A stretch of DNA of 64,000 nt from Acanthopleura granulata (lineage: Eukaryota; Mollusca; Polyplacophora; Chitonida; Chitonidae), in contig JABBOT010000002.1 in assembly GCA_016165875.1 (NCBI GenBank), forward strand, positions 15,579,125 to 15,643,124. Direction: 5' to 3'. The stretch's first letter is position 1; every line of letters begins with the position of its first letter. The position numbers and the translations under genes were made by a program. The notes under the pieces were generated by a model, which worked only from the letters and a program-made list of their open reading frames with translations, was not told the origin of the DNA and made no database searches. This document shows positions 37,448 to 49,500 of this stretch, one piece after another.

Positions 37448-37599
37448 AGAGGATCTCACACGAGTGGCCATCGCATATGAATGTTATGAAACTTGTTGAT
37501 TAAATTTTGTGTTTGTTGCGAGCTTTAGCAACAAACACAAAATTTAATTACCGAGTTTCATAACTTTTATATGCGATGGCCACAAGTCTGAGATTCTCT
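37448..37599. repeat. Long inverted repeat (hairpin), 72-bp arms, 8-bp loop
   Basis: The left arm (37448-37519) and right arm (37528-37599) are reverse complements with roughly nine mismatches. The innermost stretch, TTAAATTTTGTGTTTGTTGC, is perfect, as is GTGGCCATCGCATAT. The loop is GAGCTTTA. It could be a foldback/MITE-type element or a hairpin RNA source; no flanking target duplication was confirmed. Confidence 0.9.
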
Positions 37600-40500
37600 T
37601 TATCACATAACTGGATCGAGAATTTTACGAGAAAACAACAACGACAAAGTAATATCACTTATGGATAAATTTTTCAACAGAACAGGTACATGTACCCCAT
37701 CCTACTTCAACAGCGAAAGCATGCCCGGCGACAAATAAAATAGGTCAGGCAAAAATCTTTATGTATCTAGGAAATATATTATATATGCATAATAAGAGTT
37801 AAGAATACGTTAAGGAGTTGAAGAAAGAATCGCATTAAAATGATAAACTAGATGAATTATGCTCATCTCTGTCTCCTTCAGCGCCGGGTTCACGTCTTCC
37901 GGGAAACGACCTTGCACTGCAAATGTTGCAGTCATGTGTGGTTCGCGGTTGATTGAAACGATGAAACTGTTCGCCAGAAAGGTGAACATTTTGTGAATTC
38001 CGCTATGCACATGTATGCCATTGGACTGTTTCAAGATCTGGAAGATGTTGTTTTCTATGTTGGCTATTTTTTGTGATGGTTCTAATACATGCGGTTCGCA
38101 TATGCGCTCGGCATTTTACCGAGAAACTGCAGTGGTGATCTGTGCAGATTTGACCTAGATTTACGGGACAGAGAGCTTCGGTTTCGTTTTTATCTCGAAT
38201 TTGACGGAGAATTTGAATTCAGTTACTAACAGCCCTTTGTGCTGATAGCTGTTTATATGACTAAGTGTTAATGGGTATGACTTTTTGTGGTCTGAAATTT
38301 GTTTGCATTTCTTTGCTCAGAGTAAGTAACAACGCTGTCATTCAGTGCATGGACGAGATCTGAGACGTTAACGGGAAATTTGCCTATATCATATGGTCAG
38401 TGAGACGTTTGTTTCATGAGACAACAGTGAAAGTAATCGCCGTTTCATTACTGAGGACCTGCTATTTTAACCGGGGAACTGCCCCCCCCCCCCACCACAA
38501 AAGGTAAGGACTGTGTGTTTGCTGCTAAATAAAAAAATTTGAACGGCAAAAAGTCTATGCCAAAAAAAAAAGGCCTGTGCCGTGTTTCATCTATCCGCAG
38601 CGGGACAGGTTGATTGGTAAATTGAAGGGTTCCATAACCTTGAAGGCGTAATATTTCACAGACGGCTTTCTTTTAAAATACATTTCTAATTGTTTCTTTC
38701 CCCGATGTATCAGTTTTGAACAACTACACTGTCTCTCGCAGTTAAAAAAAGGTGCATATATATTGAAGTGACGTAACGCGGATGATTTTGTTTTCCTCAC
38801 GATCTGCAGCCAGTCAAATAATTTCAAAAGTGTTGTGTACCTAGGGTAATACAAAAAATCTGTTAATAAGCTGGCATGAATGAAAATGTGATAAATACCA
38901 TTATTTGACCTTCATCGACAATGAGTTACGTAAATCCAATTGTCGTATATTAATCGTCTTCGTCAGCTGATAACAGACAAATAGTGATTTCAAATTGTAA
39001 TGAACAGAGTGAGCCAGGACTTAATGTGATTTGGCTGTAATGACAACAGAAGTTGCACAAGAACAGATCAAAATGCTTTCAGCTCCAATACCGGTACGTT
39101 GTACTTCTGATGGAGCCAAGCAGTGGTATTGACAGAAACTCACAACCTGATGTTTGATAACATCGGCATCGGAGAAAGGGTGGGTTTGTTGTGTGCCAGC
39201 AATCTGTGTGTCGGCCAATAACTGGAGTAAAGATATCGACAGTGGTAACAAAGACTCTATTGTTTGTTCTTTGATTCTACTCTGCACCCGGTCACTTTGT
39301 TCTAGAGCAATTTCCCTTCATCAACACTGACAAGCCAATGCATTTTTCCCTCGCACAGAAAAAACACACTTGATTTTCATTATCACGCTCGGGTTCATTT
39401 GTTACCTTGTCGCACCTTCAGGGCTGTGCGAAGCAATGTTAACGGTAGTTGACAGGTGACCTGAGGAGAACCGTTAGAATTGGTAAACGGGCACTTATCA
39501 CTAAGGAAGTAGTTACGTTGTGTATTGTAGAAACAGTCGTGTGACACCCAGACCCACCAGGTATGTCCCCATGGACAAGGTTTCTGGGTCAGTGCTGCCA
39601 TGTTGTTTACTTCTGATCAGCATGTGTTCGGCTGATGACCGAATGTTCATCGTCAAGCTGATCAGAGTTTGCGGCATGTATAGCTGGGACACGCTGCCGT
39701 GAAGTACAGGGCATCTACAGTTATACCGGATGTCATACCTTCAGGAGAAACGTGTAATCATGGAGATTATGGAGAGAGATACTAGATACATACACATCCG
39801 AAAGGTTTGTTCTTTTGTCTTTGAAAAGTGGAAAACCGATGAATTCTTTTGTCATACGAAAGTAAGATCGCCTTAGGAACCCCCAGGGGCTGAGTAGTGT
39901 ATGTAGGTTCACAATAGTGATGATTAATGTTCCTATCATAAACCTACGTTTGCAGAGCGCTTAATGGTAAACCAGCCTGCCCAAAGTAATTCAGACCAAA
40001 GCTGCGTATTCTATAGTTCATTCCTCTTTCGCAATGAAGACTTGTGGCCAAACTGGTCACCTGTATTACACATGTATGAGGGGAAAACAATGGCTCGCTT
40101 GGGCCCAAGTCGCCATTGTGCGGGAAAAAGTGTACCAATTATATAATTACATCATATATAATAACAGATCCGACAAATGTCGTCTGTGGGAGGATACAAG
40201 ACGGGCATGCTAATATAAATACTGCCTAATATATAATAATATATCTAAGTGAGAGAAAAATTAGTGCATCATTTTGCTGCGTTTTAAGGCTTCGAAGGTT
40301 GTTTTGGCTTCATTTTCAGTACTGAATTCGTTGCTCTGTAGCGCTTGCTGTTTAATATCTCAAAGACATGGCAAGTAAAATTTTCTGAGAGGAATTGGTT
40401 TAGAGTTACAATTTTGCACATATATAGATCATAAGATTTATTTTTGCTATATATTGGATCGTTTCTCTTACGAACGAAGAAAGATTTTTTGGACGGAGAG

Positions 40501-43500
40501 GATCTCTTGGATGGGAAACGGCTCCAAAACTGGCGCCATATTGATTTGACCCGTTAGCGTGTTTACCCGAGAGAGCCGAGTTAGCAGGGACAGGCCGTTC
40601 AGTTTACCGATAGGGCCACGCCACAGCTACCTGTACAGGTTCAGATAATGCAAAGTAATTTACGGGTATTGATCTGCTTTGTTCAGATAAAGGAGCACAT
40701 AGAAAACGCTATCGCTAATGCCTGCCTCTTTCCAATGGTCGATCAGTTGTAGGTTATTAATAGCTTATTGATTCCCATGTAAAACACTCGAGCGAAATGG
40801 CTTTGCAGAAAGGCAGTCCCCGAAAATAAGCTCCACAAAACTGAACACTGAATATTTTCCATTATGATCAAATGAAAAGAAAGTCCGACATACACTTTAA
40901 CTTTACTTATTTATTTCGTGAATCGCGAACGAAATTAATTTATTCTGTTAGATTTTGACGTGTATCTGATTTTAATATGGTTTTTAGAAGTTGGCAGAAC
41001 AAGTCTTAAAAGTAAGAAACCCTGGCACATATTTGCTGTTGTAAAAACACAGGCCAACCGTTATCTATCGTTTAATAAATCTAGTTTCTCAAGACTATCT
41101 GCAGTGCCAGGGTTGATCATGACTTGTACGAGTGAGCAGACAGGAGAAGACCTAGGCCAATTACACCAGCTGCTTTCAACCACGAGACTGGCTCATAGAA
41201 GGGACGTAACTCTTGTCTAGAGAACCCCAGCCAAGGCAAATACATAAGCAAAAGCTATTCTTAAGTGAAGAAACGGTGTACAGGTATGGGTTCCAATAAA
41301 AGAAGCGAGAATGTTTGTGGTTTAATAATGTGGTATTAATGATATTGTTCCGTGGTCGATGCATCATCGAACATATTGGGATCGGAAAGGAAAATGCTGT
41401 TCAAGGATGCAGCTCAGAATTATACATCGCCATCGATTTCAATGTATACATTGCCGTCAGTTTCAACAAACATATTCGCGAGATAAGCGGTTGAAGAATA
41501 AAAGCACAAAGCACGTTTCTGAAAAATATCTCCGAAAAACAAAACATGAAAACATACTTGTCACTGAATACAAATATACATAATCCTGTCCTCATTATTT
41601 ATTTACGTAATATTTAACTGGAGTTTATCCTAAGTAGACTGGCCTTTGGCAAGACGCTGTCACATCAGGCTCTAGGAGCGCTGTCGGCCACTTCAACCGA
41701 TTTTCACCCAGGCGACAAGAATAGTGAAGCTAGGAGGTGGAACCTCTAGGATTCCCAGTCCGAGGCTGAGATTCAGCTGACATCCTGTTGAATTATAGTG
41801 ATTTGACAGAATTGCTGTGGTTGTTCGGTGTTCATATATATGTGTGCATGACAATGGCAGCTTTCTCTGACGTATCACGGCGACAATGAGACCCGTTTAC
41901 ACCGAAGTATGTTATTCATTCATTGTTTCAGGTTTTTTTCCCTCGAGTTACAAGTGACCCTTATAGTCCCCCACCTCATCCCGCACTATTGCTTTATGAT
42001 TGGTTTATTCTATGATGGAACCAAATTTGGACCAGAATGGCTCTGGAATTAATTATCTTCATGCCCAAGGGCTAGAACAACTGGTGAAGCTGTAACTTAA
42101 AGTCCTGTTTACCTCCGCCCCATGTTTTCTGACAAACTACTAATGGACGAAATTATAACCTGACAATTTACAAGCAGACATTTCCGTTTCTAAGCTTATG
42201 GAACGGAATATGTTCGAGATTTATGGACGATTTATTCTGAGATTATCGGCAGTGTGTCATGCTCCATTTGGAATTCATCCGTTTCCATGACCTCAAGAGA
42301 AATGTTATGACGTCACTGGGCTATGCTGGGCTGTAATGATGACCAATTATATTTAAAATCCACTTTGGGTATAGAGGGTTGACACGAAGTACCTTCGCTA
42401 TCAGATAACACCATTGAAACGTTGTTTTTCGTCCAGTCACGATAAAGGACAACTGGGATTGTTAGTTTAGCTTATGACAGGTTACTGTCCTCAATTTATT
42501 TGGTCTCTTATTGTTGCCAATAGCAAAGGCACGCACGGCTCGTCGTAGAGAATTAAGGACACATTAAAAATTTAACAACAATAGAACGACTGAAACGAGT
42601 TCGTGTCTACACGGCAAGCATCAGTTGCACTCGCATTTCCTCTCTTATACAGGAGAGGATCTGGAGTATTCTAATTTGGGACTAACTAAATCCCTGATTG
42701 ATTATTGCCGGTAAAGGTCCGCATCCTGATTCCATGGCTTCTTTGAGGCTGAACAGTTACGCGTATAGCTCTGCGTGAATGACGGTCATATCTTCGTTGA
42801 AGACAGTTTCATCGTAGTTCTTTCTATAGGCTGTTAATCCTACTCTCAAGTTTCAGGTCTGTACACCGATAAATATTGATTGGTACAGGAGTGACCATAT
42901 TGCGGGTATGATGAATCTGGACAATGTACGCACACAGTGTGAGCGAATACGGAAGTAGTGTCCTGTGCCACTGAGTTGCCTGTGGGCGCAGGGAGAGGTC
43001 GCGTGCTGGTTGACCCTGGTGACATCGCCTGCTCTCTCACTGAAACCAAAATAACAGGAAATGGCCGTGTATCTACACAGTGATTCGTGATTGGCTGCAT
43101 TGTCCTCATTTTGTAGGCGTTCACTTTTTGATGTTGAATGGGAAATATCAACGAGTATTCATTGCGAAGTATCTCTGTGAAGCGTGTTCTTGTTGTTTTG
43201 AATGATTTTTTTTCATTTCCTCTGGGCACAGCAGGTGGATCTTAGAATGTTGGACATAATATAGTATCCTCTTATTGAATTGCCAGCGGACGCGTTATTG
43301 GTAGAGCACACACCAGCTGTAAATCAAACAGCGTCCATAGTATACTCTGGCAGAATGCTTTGAAAGCAGCCAGAAGTGTATTTCATCTGGTTTGTACGTT
43401 GGAAAGGTTAACCTATTTGTGTGCATATATACGCACTTAATATGGATGGCGATTATCAAGATTCCATTAATTCAGTTTGAACACCCTGAAACTTCGTTGA

Positions 43501-43537
43501 CGACAGATTAGATTCATACCTAGCTACGCTGTAGTCA
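37600..43537. other. Gene-poor stretch upstream of the EML gene
   Basis: No supported gene in about 5.9 kb. It holds a 12-C run at 38482-38493 and assorted short open frames. One 43-codon frame at 39571-39702 begins like a secreted peptide and is discussed as a weak finding. The promoter and any noncoding 5' exon of the EML gene presumably lie near the right end, but no core element was identified. Confidence 0.5.
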
Positions 43538-46500
43538 ATGGAGAACACATCGAAAGGCCTTGACATTAACCATGGATTTTGGCCTCTTTCCCCAGACTCC
43601 ATTGCTAAATCTCCAAAGACTGTTGCTAAAAAGAAAGAACCGACAAACCGTGCCACAAGGCGTGTGGAGCCTTGGAGACCGTCTCTGACCCAACTCTGGC
43701 AAGGTGCACGAACGCGCCAGAAACCCGCATGTGACGATGATGTTGAAAGAGCGTTTCTGGTTCTCGAGGCAAATGTACCTAAGACTAAGTATTATGGGAG
43801 CAAAGACGCCAAGGTGGAAAAAGCAGATGACAAATCAAGGTCAAGCAATCTTCAAAACAATAAATCTCCAGGGCAAGGCCGCTATCGCTCAAGATCGAGC
43901 TCCCCAGTACTTAGGTGGACTCGTTCTGGAAACATCAGTCAGCAATTTTCACGCGACACGATTTCTTCGATAATGAAAAATGCCACTTCTGAGCCATATG
44001 TATACCAACATTCCTCAGTTGAGCATGTTTCAAGACGACTCAAAAAGCTACTCGAATTGGAAAAAATATATAAAAAGAGTTACACTATTCCTGGAAAGTC
44101 TGCGAAATTTAACCGTAAAGGAGATTCTAGTGTACATTCTGCTCAAAGATCAGTGTCAGCAGTGGTCAAAAAGCAAAATCATCTGGCTGTGGAATCAAGA
44201 AAAAGTAAAAGCGGTGTACATCGTCGGGACGTAGTGTCAAATAAATACGAAGAGAAAAATGAGGCGAGCGTTTTAACAGATGACCTTGCATTCTCAGACG
44301 ACAAAAAACCCGAGTTGAGGAAAAATAATTGTCCAGCGACAGAGAGTAATCGTCCCAATAAACGCCCTACGAGTAGCAAGACTTTGATTAAATCGGATCG
44401 AGAAGCACATCGCACTGGAAATGAAAAGACCGCTGAAAAGGATGTTCACACAAAACGTCTCCTAAAGGTAAACACCACGTAAGAGGAAAGAGTTACTGAA
44501 TTTACATATCTATTCCTTTATTTACGCGTTGTCACCATTGCTTCATTGTTATTTTCAGAACAGCACCGATTCGGAATTTGAGATTTCCACCATGCCCCAG
44601 CCGACGTTGAATAGAGCGCGATTCCGAGACAGGAGTCCTTACAGGCAGAGAAGTGGAAAAAACAACCACCAAGAAAACAACAGCGCCAGCAACAACAACA
44701 ACAACATTTCCCAAACACAGCACAGAGACTCGGTAAGGGCGGAATCAGTTTATGTTAGCACAAAATAAAAAGCATTGAAGTCTCTTTTTTTTTTGCAAAA
44801 AGTATCTATTAATTCATTCCTCTCTGTTCCTTTTGTCCTAGGCAAAGCGTAGAAAGGGGGGCAAGTACAGTGATGAGAGTCTGCTGGACAATGCGTTAGA
44901 AAGTAAGTTGAATTTTGTTATTGTTTGCCCCAGCTGGAAAATTCCATGTAAGAGCATCATTATATAAACTGTATACTGTATAAAAGATAGTGTATGACTT
45001 GGCATTTAGAGGTTGGTTATGAATCAAGTCAAAGAAATTATATGGACTGCGACATTTTAATTTATTTGACGCAAATTAAAAAGTTGTAATCCAAACAATT
45101 TCTTCCACTAGGGACAAAACCGACATGTCCTGTCAGAATTCATTTACTAGTATTTCCGAAAACAGTGTTAGTGGTTGACTTTAGCGGTTTATAATTGGAA
45201 CATCAATAACTTATATCGGTCTTACTTGCAGTTTGTACGATCGTGTTATTTTCAAACATTTCCTGTTCTAGTCAACTTTATGGATTCTGTCACAGTGAAA
45301 CGCGAACTTACAGAAGTGGAGATAGTGAGTAACGAGGAAAAGTTGGAGAGTTACCTGAAGGAATGCCTGACGGAGTGCAGTAGACAGCGTCTCAGAGCGA
45401 TTCACATGAGCATGAGGAGACTAGGCAATGTGGAGTCCAGGATCTCAATGAAGGATCTACACCAGGCTTTCCAGGTGAGGTTGTGTGAAGAATGAGGCAG
45501 TAGGTATTCATTTAAGCATAAGGAGACAGGGAAAAGTTGATTCCAGGATCTCACCCCTGCAAAGGTCTCTTTTAAACATTCCAGGTGAGTGACATAAAGT
45601 TAAACGGAATCTCACTCAAAGATCTCGACCAGGACTTCTATGTGATGTTGTGTGAAGAATAAGACAAGGCGTCGCACTAGAGCATGTGGAGATTGCGGAA
45701 TGTTGAGTCCAGAATTTTCACTCGAAGATCACTCTCCAGCCAATGATGCGTGAAGATAAGTTTCTGATTGCGTTGTATATAGTTTGTGATGAGTTTGGAA
45801 TCTAATGCGAAAATCTACACCACGCTTTCCAAGTATGATTGTATGGCGCGTTAGATATGTAGGAGATTAAATATCGGATGCACGCTTTCAAGTCAAGAAA
45901 ATATTTTTCAGGAACATCTAAGACGGGAATGTCAATATATAAGTATCTAAAGTGCTTATGTATCTGAACTGTTGATCACACAGTCTCTTTTACTCTTCTT
46001 GCAGAGCGAATACTCTTAACTTATTGACCACTCATTTATTCTCCAGCTATGCATTCTGAAAATGTTACAAATTGTTACAAATGTCCCCAGTCTAAAGTTG
46101 AAATATTAAAAGCAAATGATTCAGTAGACAAACCAAAATGCAAACGCTGTCGGTATCTAGTGACACCACAAGTGTACGCCTCAACAGTAAATACCACCGT
46201 GAGTAGGCGTTTACTTGGTCACTTTCTGTCTATTCAGGAGAACTCTGTCAAGCTGTCAAGCCGAGTGTTCAGTCTGATCACAGAGACGTTTGTGGACCAC
46301 CTGGGCATAGATTATGAGAGGCTACACCGGTCTATGATGAGAGCTCAACTACTCACCAGTAAGTTAATAATGTCTGTGATACAGATGGCCATCTATGATT
46401 TACATAGAGATCTATTCGGCCATTGGACTAACAAAGATGTGACATGGTGATATACCACAAGAAACTAAATCGCTCAATGACGAGAGCTCAACTCCTCGCC

Positions 46501-49500
46501 AGTAAGTTACCAATAGCTGGGACGCAACACCCTAAACATGATTTGTGAAGTCAGCTGTAGTTACCTACGATTGTCACATGGCTTGTTGTCTCAAATGTGA
46601 AATTTTTTTGAAAACGCCCAGAACTTCTGTATTTATATATGTAGCGTTTTCCCACGATTTTCACACCACTCAGGACGAGACAGTGTGGAAGCGATGTTGT
46701 CTCAAAACAACGAGGAGTCCCGACTGGACACCCCTCGTGAGGAGAGCGATGCTGATTACCTACACAGGCTGGAAGAACAACTCGTCCTGGACCAGTCCTT
46801 CTTTGACCTGGAGGAGTTGCACAAGTCTTTCCAGGAAAAGGACAAAAACAATACCGGGAGGATTTCAAAAGAAGAGGTGAATATTCATTACAGAATGTAG
46901 TATTCAAAACATATTATTCGATTTTTGCTCCAAGTAGCGTTGATATAGCAACTATACGTGTGCAAAGATTTCACTATTATGATTGTGAAGCATTCCGACA
47001 GCTTTAAGACTTCAACTTATGGACCCATTAATTGTTTTTAAAGTGAAAGACAGCGCATGTTCAAAGTAAGCCAAATAGGTTGGACAATAATATGTTCATA
47101 TCGGTGAAGCAGTTTTTCTAACAGCTACTACAGCAGTGGAAATTGACATTTGACAGCACTCCGTCGGCCAGCATGAAATGCAGCCATTTTGTGAGCTGTG
47201 ACCTAATTGTACAAGGGCGGACACACTTGTCATCTGGGACTGTAGTAAGCTACTTGGATTGTCTTTGAAAATTAATTATATATGTAAATTTATGAAATCA
47301 TCAAGAAACTTACTCCCGCCACAACACAGTGGTCTGGAAATACTTTACAGTGTTCCTCACACATGTACTTGTTATAATTAAAATGTATGAATATTTATGC
47401 CACAGCTTTATAGACAACTGATGTCTCCTGACTCTCTGATTGGTCAATCTGTCATAAGCTTAAAAAGCATGGGCGCCTCCAGATCCCCAGTCGACAGCAA
47501 TACACTCCACGCTGGAAACGAAGATAATTTAGCAACAGATTCATAAAAATTCAAAAGGTTTTTGCCTTCAAGAGGGAATTTTGTAACCGTTTTAACGAGC
47601 AGTGTCTCAGTCACGAGCTGACTTTTACTTTAAAGGTAGACGTGTTGTTGAATAATCCAGAACAACAAAGAAGTCGAATATATTCTCAGCGGTCCTTTAA
47701 GCAAAAGTATTTCTTTGGGTATATAACAGGTCTATAGGTCGTGCACTGACGCCCACATTCCTCTGTACGGTGCGCTGCTGAAGAATTTGGTCAACCATTG
47801 TGAAGGAAGCCAGCCAGACACCGTCAAGTAAGATCTCGTTGACCTGACTGAGCAAGACGGCCTCCGAAAGTTCAGAAAATTCAGAACATTTTGGCTTACA
47901 CTGAAATACCTACTACCACATTTTGATGGTATCAGTTTTTGGCTTTATGTATTGCTTCATGAACGCAAAAAATGTGATAAAATAAAATGTAGTTGGAACG
48001 TAACTGAAATTAACGCTTTATTAGTCATATAAAGGCCATAAAGCTGAATAAAATATGTACACATACATTTTCAGCTGGCATGAATTCATGAGCTACTTAG
48101 ACAAATCGCAAAAGTCAGCCATCTCTAAACATCCGGAAATGGCTGCCCTGCCGGAAAAGGCGAAACTCAAGCAAATGGCGTCCCCGCTTGATTTAATGGA
48201 CCCGGAGAAGAAGTCAAGGATTGTAAAGACCTTGCTGAAAAAGGTACGTTCACACTTCACTCACAAGATCAAACCTATCCTTTTTGTCAGCACACTGACT
48301 TTGGCCGCATCAGCATCGTAAATTCTTTCAAAGCAGACGGATTTATTGGCTGTTTTTTTTCTTATTCTTAATTTTATAGGTATCAGAAAGTAGGGTGAAT
48401 GTTTTTGCTGCAAACGTGGCTACAGATGAACAGGAAACCGAGAAGACGTCAACGGAGACTGAAAACGAACCTAAAGCTGATGACGCCACAGTTTCTATTG
48501 AAAATGAGACTTCCGACAACGCACAAGAGATGGCAAGTGAAAGTAAGTTTGTATTTGTATTATTTAATCTGTAAGTATATTAAGAGTATTTTAAACACTT
48601 TTCTTCTCTCCGGCGTTCTGTTCAACTTACTCTTCTAAATCTGTTTTTATCAAGGTTGAACTTTTTTTTGTGCAAAAATCTAAATATTAAAGGCATTCTG
48701 TTTTTAGTAAAGTTTATTTCATAACACCTGTAATTGGAGTTATAATTTCAACGCAAACAAAGTTTATAGTAAATGCTGTAATTTTTGCACTATGGCTAAG
48801 ATTGGTATGTTTACTAACGCCTTTCCTTCAGGGACCAGGAAACTCTTTCAGAGAGTTCGGTCTTCAGCAGGTTTTCTCAGCTCTGTTAGAGGCCTCCTTG
48901 CAGGTGATGCTAGTTAAGTCACGGTATAGTGTCGATATTGTCGCTGGTACTTGGCAGTCTTTTTTTTTTATTCTGCTGCTTCCGCACGTCCATATTTTAT
49001 AACATATTACGCTGTTTATGGATTTATACAATATCGATGTGTTTGGTGACGTGTCACTGTGATGGTATACACGATGCATGGTGGATTGCGAGACTGGTCG
49101 CAATAAGAGTTGTGGTCGCGCAACAGGTGAAGTAGAATGTTATGCAGTTGGGATTAAGAATATTTTTCTTTAAAACCGACTGAATGCAACATTTCAGTTT
49201 TAAGCATGATCGGCCGGACAGGTCAGTGTAGAGACTCAGTATCACAGTGACAAAGAACAAGATGTGTGGACATACATCGTTAAAGAACGAATAGATGATG
49301 AAAAGGCGAAGAAAGGTCTGCCAAAGGGTACAATTAAGAGAAACACCAGAGCAAAGCAGAGCAAAGCAGAACAAAAGGGACGCGTGGTTTACTATGAATT
49401 TTGCACAGTTTGCATGCAGCCAACGAAATGTTTGCGTCACGAACCCAGTGTTCAGAAACCCAAGTCGACAGCCTGAACTCACTTATGAAGTTTTTCTGCA

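Larger units (their letters stand above)
45272..48243 (+). other. EF-hand-encoding exons 4-8 of the EML gene
   Basis: Exon 6 ends with [12 protein letters not shown] (residues about 553-564), a canonical EF-hand loop: D at 1, N at 3, T at 5, G at 6, I at 8, E at 12. It is preceded by an amphipathic helix, [13 protein letters not shown]. Exons 7-8 join to give [13 protein letters not shown], a partner loop that keeps V at 8 and E at 12 but lacks the acidic position 1 and Gly 6. Exon 4 holds a further degenerate helix-loop-helix ([14 protein letters not shown]). One site therefore probably binds Ca2+ and the others are structural; this is inferred from the loop residues only. Confidence 0.75.

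Noticed and set aside
38482..38493. Poly-C runs here and at 6701-6710 and 22441-22451
   Set aside because: Simple homopolymers next to A/T-rich sequence; no G-quadruplex-like repetition or other structure.
39395..39601. A 68-codon Cys-containing frame on the minus strand
   Set aside because: No signal peptide, no known Cys framework, and it overlaps another candidate frame. Probably chance.
42846..43229. A 127-codon minus-strand open frame just upstream of the EML gene
   Set aside because: No domain recognised. It could be a divergent gene but nothing supports that.
46049..46450. A 133-codon open frame treated as a gene
   Set aside because: Only its middle (46238-46358) is EML exon 5; the rest is intron that happens to be open.
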